Shown: positions 18,227-30,012 of the stretch, piece by piece
Layout: the number at the start of each line of letters is the position of its first letter
Position numbering within the stretch: the first letter of the stretch is position 1
Assembly: GCF_001942255.1 (NCBI RefSeq)
Contig: NZ_MKKC01000076.1
Location: 159,693-223,692 of the forward strand
Length of the DNA: 64,000 nt
From: Nocardiopsis sp. CNR-923
Lineage (GTDB): Bacteria > Actinomycetota > Actinomycetes > Streptosporangiales > Streptosporangiaceae
Direction of reading: 5' to 3'
Notes under the pieces: model-generated
What the model was told of the DNA's origin: nothing
Databases searched by the model: none
What the model saw: only the letters and a program-made list of their open reading frames with translations
Program-made: the position numbers and the translations under genes

Positions 18227-19413
18227 CCCCGCCCGCGCCCACCGCCCCGCCGCCCGTTCCGGAGGCCTTCGAGCCGGCCGGCGGCCCCATCGCCCGCACC
18301 TGGCGCGCGATCCGCGCACCCCTCGTCCTGTTCACCGCGCTCGCCGTGGTGGCGGTCCTGCTCTCGCTCGGAGCCGAGCGCTTCCCGGAGGGCGTCCTGG
18401 AGCCCGAGAGCGTCTCGCCCGACGGGACGCGGGCCCTGGTCCGACTGTTGGAGCAGGACGGCGACGTCGACGTCGCGCGGTCGTCGGCCGAGGCCCGGCA
18501 AGCCGTCGCCGATGCCGGGGAGGACACCGTCCTGCTCGTCTCGCTCGACCACCGGCTGCTGCCCGAAGAGCTGACGGATCTGGCCGAACTGGACGTCGAC
18601 ACGGTCCTGGTCCAGCCCTCCGTGCTCGCGCTGTCGGCGTTCGCGCCTGGACTCGACGTCACGGGTCGGATCGACACGGGCGACGCTCTGACGCCCGAGT
18701 GCGCCCTGCCCGCCGCCGTCGCCGCTGGCGAGGCCGGGGTCGGCGGAGAGTTGTACACCGCCGCCCCGGACTCCGCGGCCGTGGGCTGCTACCCGTCCGC
18801 GACGGGGGACGCGCTGGTCCAAGTCACCGGGGACGGGTCGACGACCACCGTCCTCGGCACGGGCCACCCGCTGACGAACGCGGCGCTCTCCGCGCGCGGC
18901 AACGCGGCGCTGGCGCTCAACCTGTTGGGGGCGGACCAGGTCGTGTGGCTGCGCCCCGACCCGGCCCAGGTGGGCGGCGGCTCCTCGATGTGGGACCTGC
19001 TTCCGGCGGGGCTGAGGTGGTCCGTGCTGCCGCTCGTGGCGGCACTGGGACTACTCGCGCTGTGGCGCGGGCGCCGGATGGGCGCGCTCGTGCCCGAGGC
19101 ACTGCCGGTCGCGGTGCGCGCGTCGGAGACCACCGAGGGCCATGCCGGGCTGTACCAGTCCCGCCGGGCGCGGGACCGGGCCGCCGACGCGCTGCGGCGG
19201 GGGTTCCGTGAACAGACGGCGCCCAAGCTCGGACTCGCCCCGGACGCCACCCCCGAGGCCGTCGTGGCCGCCGTGGCCGAGCGGACCGGCGACGACCACG
19301 CGCGGCTGCGGACCCTGGTCTACGGCGACCGGTCCGACCCGTTCACCGCCGACGACCGGTCCCTGGTCCGGCTCGCCGACGGGCTGGACGAGTGCTCCAG
19401 GAGACTGCGGTGA
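18223..19413 (+). CDS. DUF4350 membrane protein
   Basis: A 396-residue protein with one membrane helix near residues 28-48, a central domain of about 200 residues typical of DUF4350 (GTRALVRLLEQDGDVDV near 68), a second helix near 263-283 (LRWSVLPLVAALGLLALWRG), and an Arg-rich helical tail. DUF4350 proteins sit in MoxR operons, often with GldG-like fold predictions; their role is unsettled. The GTG start overlaps the DUF4129 stop and has GGAGGAGG upstream. It is followed after 58 bases by moxR. Confidence 0.85.
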   Translation: MTPPAPTAPPPVPEAFEPAGGPIARTWRAIRAPLVLFTALAVVAVLLSLGAERFPEGVLEPESVSPDGTRALVRLLEQDGDVDVARSSAEARQAVADAGEDTVLLVSLDHRLLPEELTDLAELDVDTVLVQPSVLALSAFAPGLDVTGRIDTGDALTPECALPAAVAAGEAGVGGELYTAAPDSAAVGCYPSATGDALVQVTGDGSTTTVLGTGHPLTNAALSARGNAALALNLLGADQVVWLRPDPAQVGGGSSMWDLLPAGLRWSVLPLVAALGLLALWRGRRMGALVPEALPVAVRASETTEGHAGLYQSRRARDRAADALRRGFREQTAPKLGLAPDATPEAVVAAVAERTGDDHARLRTLVYGDRSDPFTADDRSLVRLADGLDECSRRLR

Positions 19414-19471
19414 CCCCGGCGGCCCGGGACCCGCGACTGACCACCGAGGTATCGAGAGAGGTAGACGGCAC

Positions 19472-20454
<983 letters not shown>

Positions 20455-20455
<1 letters not shown>

Positions 20456-21753
20456 TGGCGGTCACCGGGCGGGCGGTCCTCGCCGGGTTCCTCGCGGTGG
20501 CCGCCGTGGCGATCTCGGGGGCCGTGGGCGCGTGGGCGAGCGTGGTCGCGCTGGGCGTCCTGGTCGTGCTGGTCGCGGCGGACGTGCTGTTGGCCGCGAG
20601 CCCGAGGGCGCTGCGCCTGGCCCGGGAGGGGGACGTCACGCTGCGCCTGGGCGACTCGGCGACGTTGCACCTGACCCTGGCCAATCCGACCCGGCGCCCG
20701 CTGCGGGGGTGGGTGCGCGACGCCTGGCCGCCGAGCGCGGACGCGGGCCCGAGGGTTCCGGTGCAGGTGCCGGCGGGCGAGCGGCGCCGGATCACCACGA
20801 CGCTGACACCGACCCGCCGCGGCGACGCGCGGGCGGCCGGGGTGACGGTGCGCAGCATCGGACCGATGGGGCTGGCGGGGCGCCAGCGGACGCTGTCGGC
20901 GGAGTGGACGGTGCGGACGCTGCCGCCGTTCCACAGCCGCCGCCACCTGCCCGGAAAGCTGTCGCGGCTGCGGGAGCTGGAGGGTCAGCACACGGCGATG
21001 GTGCGCGGGCAGGGCAGTGAGTTCGACTCGCTGCGCGACTACGTGCCCGGCGACGACGTGCGGTCGATCGACTGGCGGGCGACGGCGCGGGGCGACGGCG
21101 TGGTGGTGCGGACGTGGCGGCCGGAGCGCGACCGCCGGATCCTCATCGTGCTCGACACCGGGCGCACGTCGGCGGGTCGGGTCGGCGACACCCCCAGGCT
21201 GGACCACTCGATGGACGCGGCGCTGCTGCTCGCGGCGCTGGCGGGCAAGGCGGGCGACCGGGTGGACTTCCTGGCCTACGACCGGCGGACGCGGGCGCAG
21301 GTGCGCGCGTCGGGCAAGGGCAGCCAGGTGAGCCGGATCGTGGAGGCCATGGCCCCGCTGGAGGCGGAGCTGGTGGAGTCGGACCCGGCGGGGATGGTGT
21401 CGACCGTCCTGGGGACGCAGGGGAGGGCGCGGCGCCTGGTGGTGCTGCTGACCGACCTCAACGCGGCGGCGCTGGAGGAGGGGCTGCTGCCGAAGCTGCC
21501 CGCGCTGACCTCGCGGCACATGGTGATGGTCGCGGCGGTCGCCGATCCGGCGGTGGGCGCGATGGCGGCCGAGCGCGCGAGCGCGGACGCGCTGTACCGG
21601 GCGGCCGCGGCGGAGCGGACGCTGAGCGAGCGGCGGCGGGTCACAGCGGAGCTGCGCAGGATGGGGGTGGAGGTCGTGGACGCCGACCCGGAGCACATCG
21701 CCCCGGCGCTCGCAGACGCCTACATCAACCTCAAGGCCCAGGGTCGGTTGTAG
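20455..21753 (+). CDS. DUF58 (vWA-like) protein, MoxR partner
   Basis: A 432-residue protein. Two N-terminal membrane helices (about 5-45) are followed by a beta-rich domain and then the DUF58 signature GSEFDSLRDYVPGDDVRSID, a vWA-like fold with ILIVLDTGRTSAG and LVVLLTDLNAAAL. The ATG overlaps the moxR stop. Such proteins pair with MoxR ATPases in envelope or stress functions. In related genomes the next genes are SpoIIM/DUF95 and RDD; here a 3.4-kb accessory segment intervenes. Its 3-prime end overlaps by 34 bases the end of a convergent glycosyltransferase remnant. Confidence 0.92.
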
Positions 21754-22477
21754 GGGCGGCGGTCGTGCCGGAACACGGTGGTCAGACGTCCGTTGGGGCC
21801 GCGAGAGCGGAGGTCCCGGACCGCCAGCGCCACGTCGAGCACGCCCTTGTTCCGGTCCTCGGCCCGGCAGAGCATGAGGAGGTCGAACTTCCCACCGCTC
21901 CAGGCGAAACCGGGTGCCGAAGACGCGACGGTGACGCCCGGGATCGGTTCGTGGATGAGCGGATCAGCTCCGGAGCGCGCCTCCAGGATCAGCTTGCGGG
22001 CGTCACACGCCAGCTCGGGGCCCACGGCAAGCACCAGGTCGGACCTGCTGAGGACTCGCCTGTGAATGCCCGTCACAACGCTGCCCAGTGCTTGTTGACC
22101 CAGCACCTTGCCCAGACCGGTCGCGTCCATGCGCAAAGCGTTGACGGCGATCGCCGAAGGGTAGAGGACGTCTCGCAGCAACACGGCCTCACGACCGGAG
22201 GCCCACCCGGATCCGATCACCGCGTCGAAGTAGTGGGGATCCGAGGGCAGACCCATGGCTTCAGGTTGTCCGCGCCGTGCACGTCCTTGAGTACGGTTCG
22301 GCGATCGTCCACCCCCAGGGGAAGTCCATCTCCGGCGAGTGCGACGACCTCCACGTTCCCGTAGGCACCGACGTCACCGACGGTCGATTGCACTACTTGC
22401 GCATGCTCGGCCAGCGCGGTCAACAGCATGCGGTTGAGTACGGCTCCTCCGTCATCGATGGCCGCGCTGTGGAGCAC
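21720..22477 (-). pseudogene. Truncated GT4-like glycosyltransferase, frame broken near 22271
   Basis: The first frame has LAVLHSAAIDDGGAVLNRML. Restoring one base near 22271 (CACGGCGCCGGACAA) leads into the second frame, with PHYFDAVIGSGWASG and KFDLLMLCRAEDRNKGVLD. The order and spacing match the N-terminal half and donor-site start (here CRAED-NKG in place of GRAED-KG) of GT-B glycosyltransferases. The protein stops shortly afterwards, within the end of the convergent DUF58 gene, so the C-terminal sugar-nucleotide domain is missing. About 252 residues remain of a family usually near 380. The GTG at 22477 is one possible start. The single-base break is probably error; the C-terminal loss looks real and marks the left junction of the island. 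Confidence 0.6.
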
Positions 22478-22517
22478 CGCAAGATAGCGCCCGGTACACC
22501 GATGAGCGACGTTCAGC

Positions 22518-22715
22518 TCAACGCCCCGCAGCCGACCCCAGGAAAGCGCGCCACTCGCGCTCGGGGAAGCAGAGGAGGCCGAGACCGATGTTCCGCGAGT
22601 CCCGGACATCAACGCGGCCACGGGCCTCGGCGATCTCCACGCAGTTGGCGGTCTCCTCACTGCTGCACGACGACTTGCGCCACCGACGTCCGGTGTCGTC
22701 CGTTCCACTGTCCAT
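22518..22715 (-). CDS. DUF397 protein
   Basis: A 65-residue DUF397 protein with the family hallmarks WRKSSCSSEETANCVEIAE and VDVRDSR, then a hydrophobic stretch and PEREWRAFLG. The ATG at 22715 is preferred to a GTG six bases upstream because GGAGG lies seven bases before it. DUF397 genes in actinomycetes usually sit beside XRE/DUF5753 regulators and are thought to form toxin-antitoxin-like or signalling pairs. No such regulator is next to this one; the nearest is 36 kb away. It is divergent from the NLR-like gene and followed by the glycosyltransferase remnant. Confidence 0.88.
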   Translation of the reverse strand: MDSGTDDTGRRWRKSSCSSEETANCVEIAEARGRVDVRDSRNIGLGLLCFPEREWRAFLGSAAGR

Positions 22716-22850
22716 TGACACACCTCCGTGCTCAGGCGATCCGGAGCGGACCTAACCCCAGATACCGGTTCATAAAAGTGCCAATGGTCAATATCTGGAC
22801 ATACGGCACATAAGCATCAGATCGACCATCCTCCCAGGCGGCATCGCAGG

Positions 22851-22856
22851 CAGTAT
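22851..22856 (+). promoter_or_regulatory. Candidate -10 of the NLR-like gene (leaderless)
   Basis: CAGTAT ends six bases before the ATG at 22863, and there is no purine-rich ribosome site ahead of that ATG. This fits transcription starting at or within a base of the start codon. No clear -35. Confidence 0.35.
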
Positions 22857-22862
22857 GGGGGC

Positions 22863-24872
22863 ATGGCTTCTCCCCCCAACGCCCACGAGAACTCCTCCCA
22901 CGGAGCCGTGTACGGTCAGATGGTCCAGGCAAGGGACATCCACGGCGGTGTGACGATCAACGTGCCGACCGCGCTGCCCGCGCCCTTGGCGGACGTGTCC
23001 CTGGACCCTCCCCGACTCGCGACCGCCGTACGCGGGCGCGATGATCTGCTGGGCACGCTCGGTGAGGCGATGACGGCCGGTGCGCCCGTGCCACATGTCT
23101 TGACAGGTCCGGGCGGGTTCGGGAAGACCACGGTGGCCGCCGCACTCGCCGAGCGCGCGCGTTCCGACCGGTGGACGGTGTTCTGGGTGCGACCAGGCAA
23201 TGTCGCGGCCAGCATGGTGGAAGTCGCCGTCGAGTTGGGGGGTTCGCGGGAAGAGGCCGAGCGGGTACGGCCAGCCCGGCATCAGGCGGCACGATGGGTT
23301 TGGCGGCACCTCGACAAAGCGCCCAGGCCGTGGCTGCTGGTCATCGACAACGCGGATCGGCCGGAAGAACTGGACCCCGACAATCGCGTGGGCGACCAGC
23401 TGGGCTGGATGCGCGCCAGTCCCGGTGGGTTCGTCCTGGTGACGAGTCGGGTCGACGACCCCGTGTTGTGGGCCCCGGCGAAGGTCCACCGCATCAGTGA
23501 GCTGGATGCCCTTTCCGCCACCGCGGCGCTCACCGATCACGCGGGAATGCCCGACCTGCCCGGAGCCGACATTTTGGCCGAACGCCTCGGTCGCGTGCCT
23601 CTGGCTGTCTCTCTCGCCGGCCGCATCCTGGCCACGCACAGGGTGCTGTTCCCCAACGCACACGCACTGTTGGACCGACTCGACCAGAACCTCGGCAAGC
23701 TGGACCAGCTGGCAGCCCCGCTGGTCACGGGTGGCGACACGGACCGCAGGCTGCTGTCGGGGGTTTGGGATCTGTCCCTTCGGTTGCTCGCGGAGAAGGA
23801 CGCGTACGCGCCCCGTCTGCTGCGTCTGCTCGCGGTACTGGGAACCGAGGCCCTCGATGTTCCCCTCCGCAGACTCCCCGTCTCCGAATTGGCAGATGGG
23901 CTGTTCGAGGGCATGGATGAGACCGCCATGGCACGGGCGATCAACGCCCTCATCATCCACGGCCTCGTCTCCGCGACCAGCAAGCGGGAAGAAACGGTCC
24001 TCAGCCTCCATCCGCTCGTGTCCGAGAGCGTCCGCGCCGGGTTTGGTGACAAGGAGGCCCACCTCCTCGACGTGGCCGAGTCATTGCTGGATGGGAGACG
24101 TGGCCGAGACCCCGCTCTGGAGGCGGTCGCCTACGCGGAAGTCGGGAGAACCGGCAGTCGCGCCACGGGCTTGGTCGGATCCGTGGAGATCAGGAGGATG
24201 ACGAAGTCCTACCGTGCCATGACACTCGCAGGAAACCCGGAAGACGCTGAGCGACACCTCCGGGAGCTCGTCACCAACGCCCGGGCGTCGCTGGGCGACG
24301 CACACCCGGAGACCCTGGCCGCACGGCACACGTTGGCTGACGCCGTCCGGGCCCAGGACCAGTTCGAGAGCGCCGAGGACATGTACCGTGCCGTCACCGA
24401 CGACCGCGCGGTTGCCTTGGGCCCCCACCACACCGACACCCTGAGCAGCCGCCACCAAGTCGCACTCATGGCGTACCTGCGGGACGACCTCGACGCCGCC
24501 GAGGAAGGGCTGCGCGCCGTGTGGAAGATCCACGTCAGCCTCGGCGCGGAGGAAAGCTCGAACGCCCTGTTCGCTCTGGGCAACCTGGCGCACGTGCAAC
24601 GGCGTCGGGGCAACTTCGACGCCGCCGAGGCGAGCCTCCGCAGCATCCGCGAGGTGCGTATACGTGACCTGGGTGAGGAACATCCGGACACACTGGCCGT
24701 CGATTTCCACCTGGCCTTGGTCGCCTACGAGCGCGGAGATCACGCCTCCGCGATGCGGAGTTTCCACCACGTGGCTCTGAACCGAGCGGCCGTGCTCGGT
24801 GAGGACCACCGCCTCACCGAACAGGCACGCGAGTGGCGGGAGAAGACCGTGCGGCAGCTCAGGGGAGCCTGA
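22863..24872 (+). CDS. NB-ARC/TPR (NLR-like STAND) ATPase with short N-terminal glycine motif
   Basis: A 669-residue protein. The N-terminus carries VYGQMVQARDIHGGVTIN (about 16-33), a short motif common ahead of actinomycete NLR-like proteins and resembling amyloid signalling motifs. The NB-ARC domain follows: Walker A GPGGFGKTT (82-90), Walker B WLLVIDNAD near 155, VLVTSR near 192, and RVPLAVSLAGRIL near 238. After a winged-helix region, TPR_12-type repeats fill about residues 420-650 (GDAHPETLAARHTLADAV and similar, with recurring H-P/T-TL spacing). STAND ATPases of this plan are signalling switches, many in antiphage or conflict systems. No separate effector domain is fused. Flanked by DUF397 genes. 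Codon use and GC look slightly less extreme than the neighbours. Confidence 0.9.
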   Translation: MASPPNAHENSSHGAVYGQMVQARDIHGGVTINVPTALPAPLADVSLDPPRLATAVRGRDDLLGTLGEAMTAGAPVPHVLTGPGGFGKTTVAAALAERARSDRWTVFWVRPGNVAASMVEVAVELGGSREEAERVRPARHQAARWVWRHLDKAPRPWLLVIDNADRPEELDPDNRVGDQLGWMRASPGGFVLVTSRVDDPVLWAPAKVHRISELDALSATAALTDHAGMPDLPGADILAERLGRVPLAVSLAGRILATHRVLFPNAHALLDRLDQNLGKLDQLAAPLVTGGDTDRRLLSGVWDLSLRLLAEKDAYAPRLLRLLAVLGTEALDVPLRRLPVSELADGLFEGMDETAMARAINALIIHGLVSATSKREETVLSLHPLVSESVRAGFGDKEAHLLDVAESLLDGRRGRDPALEAVAYAEVGRTGSRATGLVGSVEIRRMTKSYRAMTLAGNPEDAERHLRELVTNARASLGDAHPETLAARHTLADAVRAQDQFESAEDMYRAVTDDRAVALGPHHTDTLSSRHQVALMAYLRDDLDAAEEGLRAVWKIHVSLGAEESSNALFALGNLAHVQRRRGNFDAAEASLRSIREVRIRDLGEEHPDTLAVDFHLALVAYERGDHASAMRSFHHVALNRAAVLGEDHRLTEQAREWREKTVRQLRGA

Positions 24873-24876
24873 ACCA

Positions 24877-25134
24877 CTACACCTCGCCGGAGATCAGGCG
24901 GACGAGCCGCACCCAATCCGATGCTCCTACGCCCAGCACCGCGCCAGCGCGGTTCCGGGTGTCGCGCACCAGCATGACGGTAGGTCCTGAGAAAGCGACC
25001 TCCACACAGTGCGCGCAGGCGTCGCTATGGGAGCTCTTGGCCCAGTGCCGCTCCGACAGCGCCGCCTCCACACACCCGCCGTCGGCCGCGTCGCTGTGGC
25101 TGCTCTTGAACCAACGGGGGGTCTGTTCGTCCAT
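24877..25134 (-). CDS. DUF397 protein with duplicated motif
   Basis: An 85-residue DUF397 protein starting MDEQTPRWFKSSHSDAADGG. The hallmark W-KSSHSD is present twice, at about residues 8-16 and 31-39, each followed by a Cys-Val-Glu (CVEAAL, CVEVAF). It then has VMLVRDTRNRAGAVL and a WVRLVRLI end. Most DUF397 proteins carry one such motif or two in tandem. The stop is 4 bases from the convergent NLR-like stop, and the start is 41 bases after the SpoIIM stop, so it may be co-transcribed with that gene. It forms the right edge of the accessory island. Confidence 0.85.
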   Translation of the reverse strand: MDEQTPRWFKSSHSDAADGGCVEAALSERHWAKSSHSDACAHCVEVAFSGPTVMLVRDTRNRAGAVLGVGASDWVRLVRLISGEV

Positions 25135-25175
25135 GGGGCCGATGCTGCCACAGGAACCCCCGCGCCGCCGCGGTT

Positions 25176-26168
25176 TCAGGCGACCGGCACGGCCGCCGGC
25201 GCGTTCTCCAGGTCCCCGGTCTCGCCCTCGTGGTACGCCCACCTGCCGAGCGTGTACACGTACACGAAGAACAGCGCCTCCGCGACCGCGCCGATCCCGA
25301 TCCGCAGCCACACCGCGTCGACCCACCCGGTCACGAAGCCCTCGATGAGCCCGGAGATGAACAGCACCACCACGAGCCCCAGCGCCACCGCGACGGCGGC
25401 CCGGCCCTCCTCGCCCAGCGCCCGCAGCCGTGTCCGGTCGCCCGGGGAGATGATCGTCCACCCGAGCTTGAGGCCCACGCCGCCCGCCACGAACACCGCC
25501 GTCAGCTCCAGCAGCCCGTGCGGCAGGATCAGCCCGAAGAACACGCCCGCCCGGTCGTTGGCGATCATCATCGCCGCCACCTGGCCCAACGCCACCCCGT
25601 TGGTCGCCAGCACGTACAGGGTCGGCAGCCCGAGGAACGCCCCGGAGATGATCGCCACCGCCGCGATCCACGCGTTGTTCGTCCACACGCGGGCGGCGAA
25701 CGAACCCGCCGGGTTCTCCACGTAGTAGTTGGCGAAGTCGTGCTCGACGTACCGCGCCATGTCCTCCGGCGAACCGAGCGCGTACAGCGCCTCCGGGGTG
25801 TTCACGAGCCACGCGGCCGTCGCCGTGGACACCAGCACCATGCCCAGGGTCACCGCGAGCCACCACCACCGCAACCGGTACAGCACGGCCGGAAACACCC
25901 GCGTGAAGAACCCCGCGACGTCCCGCCAGGCCGAGGAGTGCGCCCCGGTCACCGCCGAACGCGCGCGCGCCACCAGCGCCGAGAGCCGTCCCACCAGCGC
26001 CGGGTCCTGCCCCGAGGAGCGCACCACCGACAGGTGCGTGGACACCCTCTGGTAGAGCTCGACCAACTCGTCGATCTCCTCGCCGGACAGCCGTCGGCGC
26101 CTGCCCACCAGGCGATCCAGGCGATCCCACTCCTTGGCGTGCGCCGCCGCGAACACGTCGATATCCAC
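25176..26168 (-). CDS. SpoIIM/DUF95-family membrane protein
   Basis: A 330-residue membrane protein of the stage II sporulation protein M family. The N-terminus is soluble and helical (KEWDRLDRLVGRRRRLSGEE). The membrane part includes NNAWIAAVAIISGAFLGLPT and GLILPHGLLELTAVFVAGGVGL, a family signature. The start is GTG at 26168. In related genomes it follows the MoxR/DUF58 genes and is divergent from RDD, as here apart from the inserted island. In Bacillus, SpoIIM takes part in septal peptidoglycan removal during engulfment; in actinomycetes the role is unknown. Confidence 0.9.
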   Translation of the reverse strand: MDIDVFAAAHAKEWDRLDRLVGRRRRLSGEEIDELVELYQRVSTHLSVVRSSGQDPALVGRLSALVARARSAVTGAHSSAWRDVAGFFTRVFPAVLYRLRWWWLAVTLGMVLVSTATAAWLVNTPEALYALGSPEDMARYVEHDFANYYVENPAGSFAARVWTNNAWIAAVAIISGAFLGLPTLYVLATNGVALGQVAAMMIANDRAGVFFGLILPHGLLELTAVFVAGGVGLKLGWTIISPGDRTRLRALGEEGRAAVAVALGLVVVLFISGLIEGFVTGWVDAVWLRIGIGAVAEALFFVYVYTLGRWAYHEGETGDLENAPAAVPVA

Positions 26169-26284
26169 GTGTGAGACCCTACTGGGTCGTCGTGCCCGTT
26201 CCGTGCCCCGCCCGCTGACTCCCGGAAGCGCAGGTGGCGGTAGTGTCGGAGGGTACGGTACGGACTTCGAGGGAGCGTGAGCGG

Positions 26285-27102
26285 GTGAACCACTCCGGCG
26301 GCGAGGCCCGCGAGGACGTGTACGGCACGGCTCCGCTGGTCACGGGCGACGCGGTGGTCCTCGATCTGCGCCCGGCGGGCTTCGCCACCAGGGCCGCGGC
26401 CATCGCTCTGGACGTCATCCTCCAGCTCATCCTCCTGGCCGCCCTGGGCGTGGCCGCCACCTGGATCGGCACGGGCGTCGACCTGGCCGCCACGATGGCC
26501 TTCTTCACGGCGGCGATGGTCCTCATCATCGTCGGATACCCCACCGCGTTCGAGACCGTCTCCCGAGGCCGATCACTCGGCAAGCTGGCGCTGGGGCTGC
26601 GGGTGGTCGGCACCGACGGCTCCCCCGTCCGTTTCCGCCAGGCCCTGGCCCGCGCGCTCGCGGGCTTCGTGGAGATCTGGCTGGCGACCGGGGTGATCGC
26701 CCTGTTCACGTCGATGATCAACCGCGACGGACGGCGCGTGGGCGACTTCATCGCGGGCACGATGGTCGTCGAGGAGCGCACCGGGCGCGACGTGAGGAGT
26801 TCGTCGCGATGCCCCCGCACCTGGCGCAGTGGGCCGCCGGAGCCGAACTGTCCCGTCTCACCCCCGAGACGGCCGCGGCCGCCCGCCAGTACGTCGTGCG
26901 GTACACGGAGCTGGCCGAGCACACCCGCCACGAGATGGGCGTACGCCTGGCCGACGCGGTGGCCGCCCAGATCAGCCCGCCCCCGCCGCCGGGGACGGCC
27001 CCGCCGCACTTCCTGGCCGCCGTGCTCGCCGAACGCCGCCGCCGGCACGCGGTGAACGCCTGGCGCGACGGCCCCACGGGACCCGCGTACGGCCGTTCCT
27101 GA
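26285..27102 (+). CDS. RDD-family membrane protein, frame broken near 26788
   Basis: The N-terminal frame contains an RDD domain: LRPAGFATRAAAIALDVILQ, two helices, then SRGRSLGKLALGLRVVGTDG and DGRRVGDFIAGTMVVEER. Restoring one C near 26788 (CGGGCGCCGACG) joins it to EEFVAMPPHLAQWAAGAE and a helical C-terminal domain with a PPPPPGTAPPHFLAAVLAERR segment, which is standard in the actinobacterial version next to SpoIIM. Repaired length 272 residues. GTG at 26285 with GAGGGAG upstream. RDD proteins are small membrane proteins of uncertain, possibly transport, function. The stop is 6 bases from a convergent gene. Confidence 0.86.
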
Positions 27103-27108
27103 CCTCCC

Positions 27109-28371
27109 TCAGGGGTGCCACGAGCGCAGGTACGCGTCCTGGTCGGGGGTGAGGGCGTCGATCCGCACTCCGAGCGCCGCCAGTCCGAGGCGGGCCACCT
27201 CGGTGTCGGTCTCCTCCGGCACCTCGACCACGCCCGGTTCCAACTCGGCGTGGTGCCGGGCGAGCCACTCGGTGGTCAGGGCCTGCACGGCGAAGGACAT
27301 GTCCATCACCGCGGCCGGGTGTCCCTCCGCCGCGCCCAGGTTGACCAGCCGCCCCTCGGAGAGCAGCAGGACCCGGCGCCCGTCGGCGAACACGTACTCG
27401 TCCGCCTGCTCGCGCACCCCGCGGTTGACCTCGACCGCCATCCGGTCCAGCGCGACGAGGTCGATCTCCAGATCGAAGTGGCCCGAATTGGCCAGGATCG
27501 CGCCGTCCCGCATCCGTTCCAGGTGCTCGGCCCGGACGACGTCCCGGTTGCCGGTCACGGTGACGAACACGTCCCCGAGCGGCGCCGCCTCGTCCATGGT
27601 CGTGACCGTGTAGCCCTGCATGACCGCGTCCAGGGCCTTGACGGGGTCCACCTCGGTGACGACCACGCGTGCGCCCATCCCCCGGGCGCGCTCGGCCAGG
27701 CCGCGGCCGCAGTAGCCGAACCCGGCCACGACGATCGTGCGCCCGGCGAGCATCGCGTTGGTGGCGCGCAGAATGCCGTCTATCGTCGACTGTCCGGTCC
27801 CGTACCGGTTGTCGAACATGCGCTTGGTGGCGGTGTCGTTGACCGCGACCATCGGCAGTCGCAGCTCGCCCGCCGCGCTCATCCGCCGCAGTCGGATCAC
27901 CCCGGTGGTGGTCTGCTCGCAGCCGCCCAGCACCCCGTCCATGAGGTCGGGGCGCAGCGAGTGGACCGTGTTCACCAGGTCGCAGCCGTCGTCGAGCAGC
28001 ACATCGGGGCGGGCCTCCAGGACGGTGACCAGGTTGCGGTCGTAGGCGGCCTGGTCCATGCCCGCCCACGCGTGCACGGCCACTCCGTACTCGGCGACCA
28101 GGGCCGCGGCGGTGTCGTCCTGGGTGGACAGCGGGTTGGAGGCGGCCAGCCAGACCTCCGCGCCGCCCGCGCGCAGGGCGCGCAGCAGGTTGGCCGTCTC
28201 GGCCGTCACGTGCAGGCACGCGGCGACGCGCGTGCCGTCGAGCGGCCGTTCCCGCGCGAACCGCTCACGCACGCTGCGCAGCACGGGCATGGAGCGCTCG
28301 GCCCAGTCCACCCGGCGTACCCCGGCCTCGGCCAGTCCGAGGTCCGCCACCTCGTGCGAGGGGCCAGTCAT
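27109..28371 (-). CDS. S-adenosylhomocysteine hydrolase, short (archaeal-type) paralogue
   Basis: A 420-residue member of the AHCY family: [20 protein letters not shown] near the N-terminus, [20 protein letters not shown] (substrate/NAD region), the NAD loop [20 protein letters not shown], and [10 protein letters not shown]. It lacks the roughly 40-residue insertion of the bacterial/eukaryotic class and resembles the shorter archaeal/Thermotoga class. The C-terminus lacks the usual K-DHYRY end (it ends [11 protein letters not shown]). It hydrolyses, or may hydrolyse, SAH to adenosine and homocysteine. It lies 77 bases downstream of the larger ahcY on the same strand. ATG at 28371 with GGTGAG upstream. 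Confidence 0.85.
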   Translation of the reverse strand: MTGPSHEVADLGLAEAGVRRVDWAERSMPVLRSVRERFARERPLDGTRVAACLHVTAETANLLRALRAGGAEVWLAASNPLSTQDDTAAALVAEYGVAVHAWAGMDQAAYDRNLVTVLEARPDVLLDDGCDLVNTVHSLRPDLMDGVLGGCEQTTTGVIRLRRMSAAGELRLPMVAVNDTATKRMFDNRYGTGQSTIDGILRATNAMLAGRTIVVAGFGYCGRGLAERARGMGARVVVTEVDPVKALDAVMQGYTVTTMDEAAPLGDVFVTVTGNRDVVRAEHLERMRDGAILANSGHFDLEIDLVALDRMAVEVNRGVREQADEYVFADGRRVLLLSEGRLVNLGAAEGHPAAVMDMSFAVQALTTEWLARHHAELEPGVVEVPEETDTEVARLGLAALGVRIDALTPDQDAYLRSWHP

Positions 28372-28448
28372 CAGCTCACCCGTGTCCGTGTCTCGTGGAA
28401 CCGGACCGGAGTCGGGTGGCGTACCCGGCTCCGGCCCGCCCCTGGCCT

Positions 28449-29970
<1,522 letters not shown>

Positions 29971-29976
29971 ATTTAC

Positions 29977-30005
29977 TTCGACTCACGTGGAAAGTGGGTT
30001 AGGCT
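29977..30005 (+). promoter_or_regulatory. Promoter of the MerR-family gene (leaderless)
   Basis: TTCGAC (29977-29982) and TAGGCT (30000-30005) are 17 bases apart, and the ATG at 30013 lies seven bases after the -10. There is no ribosome site. This is the layout of an actinomycete leaderless transcript. Confidence 0.55.
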
Positions 30006-30012
30006 CGCCTCC

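Noticed and set aside
21758..25197. Inverted 14-base near-match flanking the NLR island (21758-21771 and 25184-25197)
   Set aside because: Thirteen of fourteen bases match, but both are GC-only low-complexity stretches and the right one is inside the SpoIIM gene, so chance is likely.
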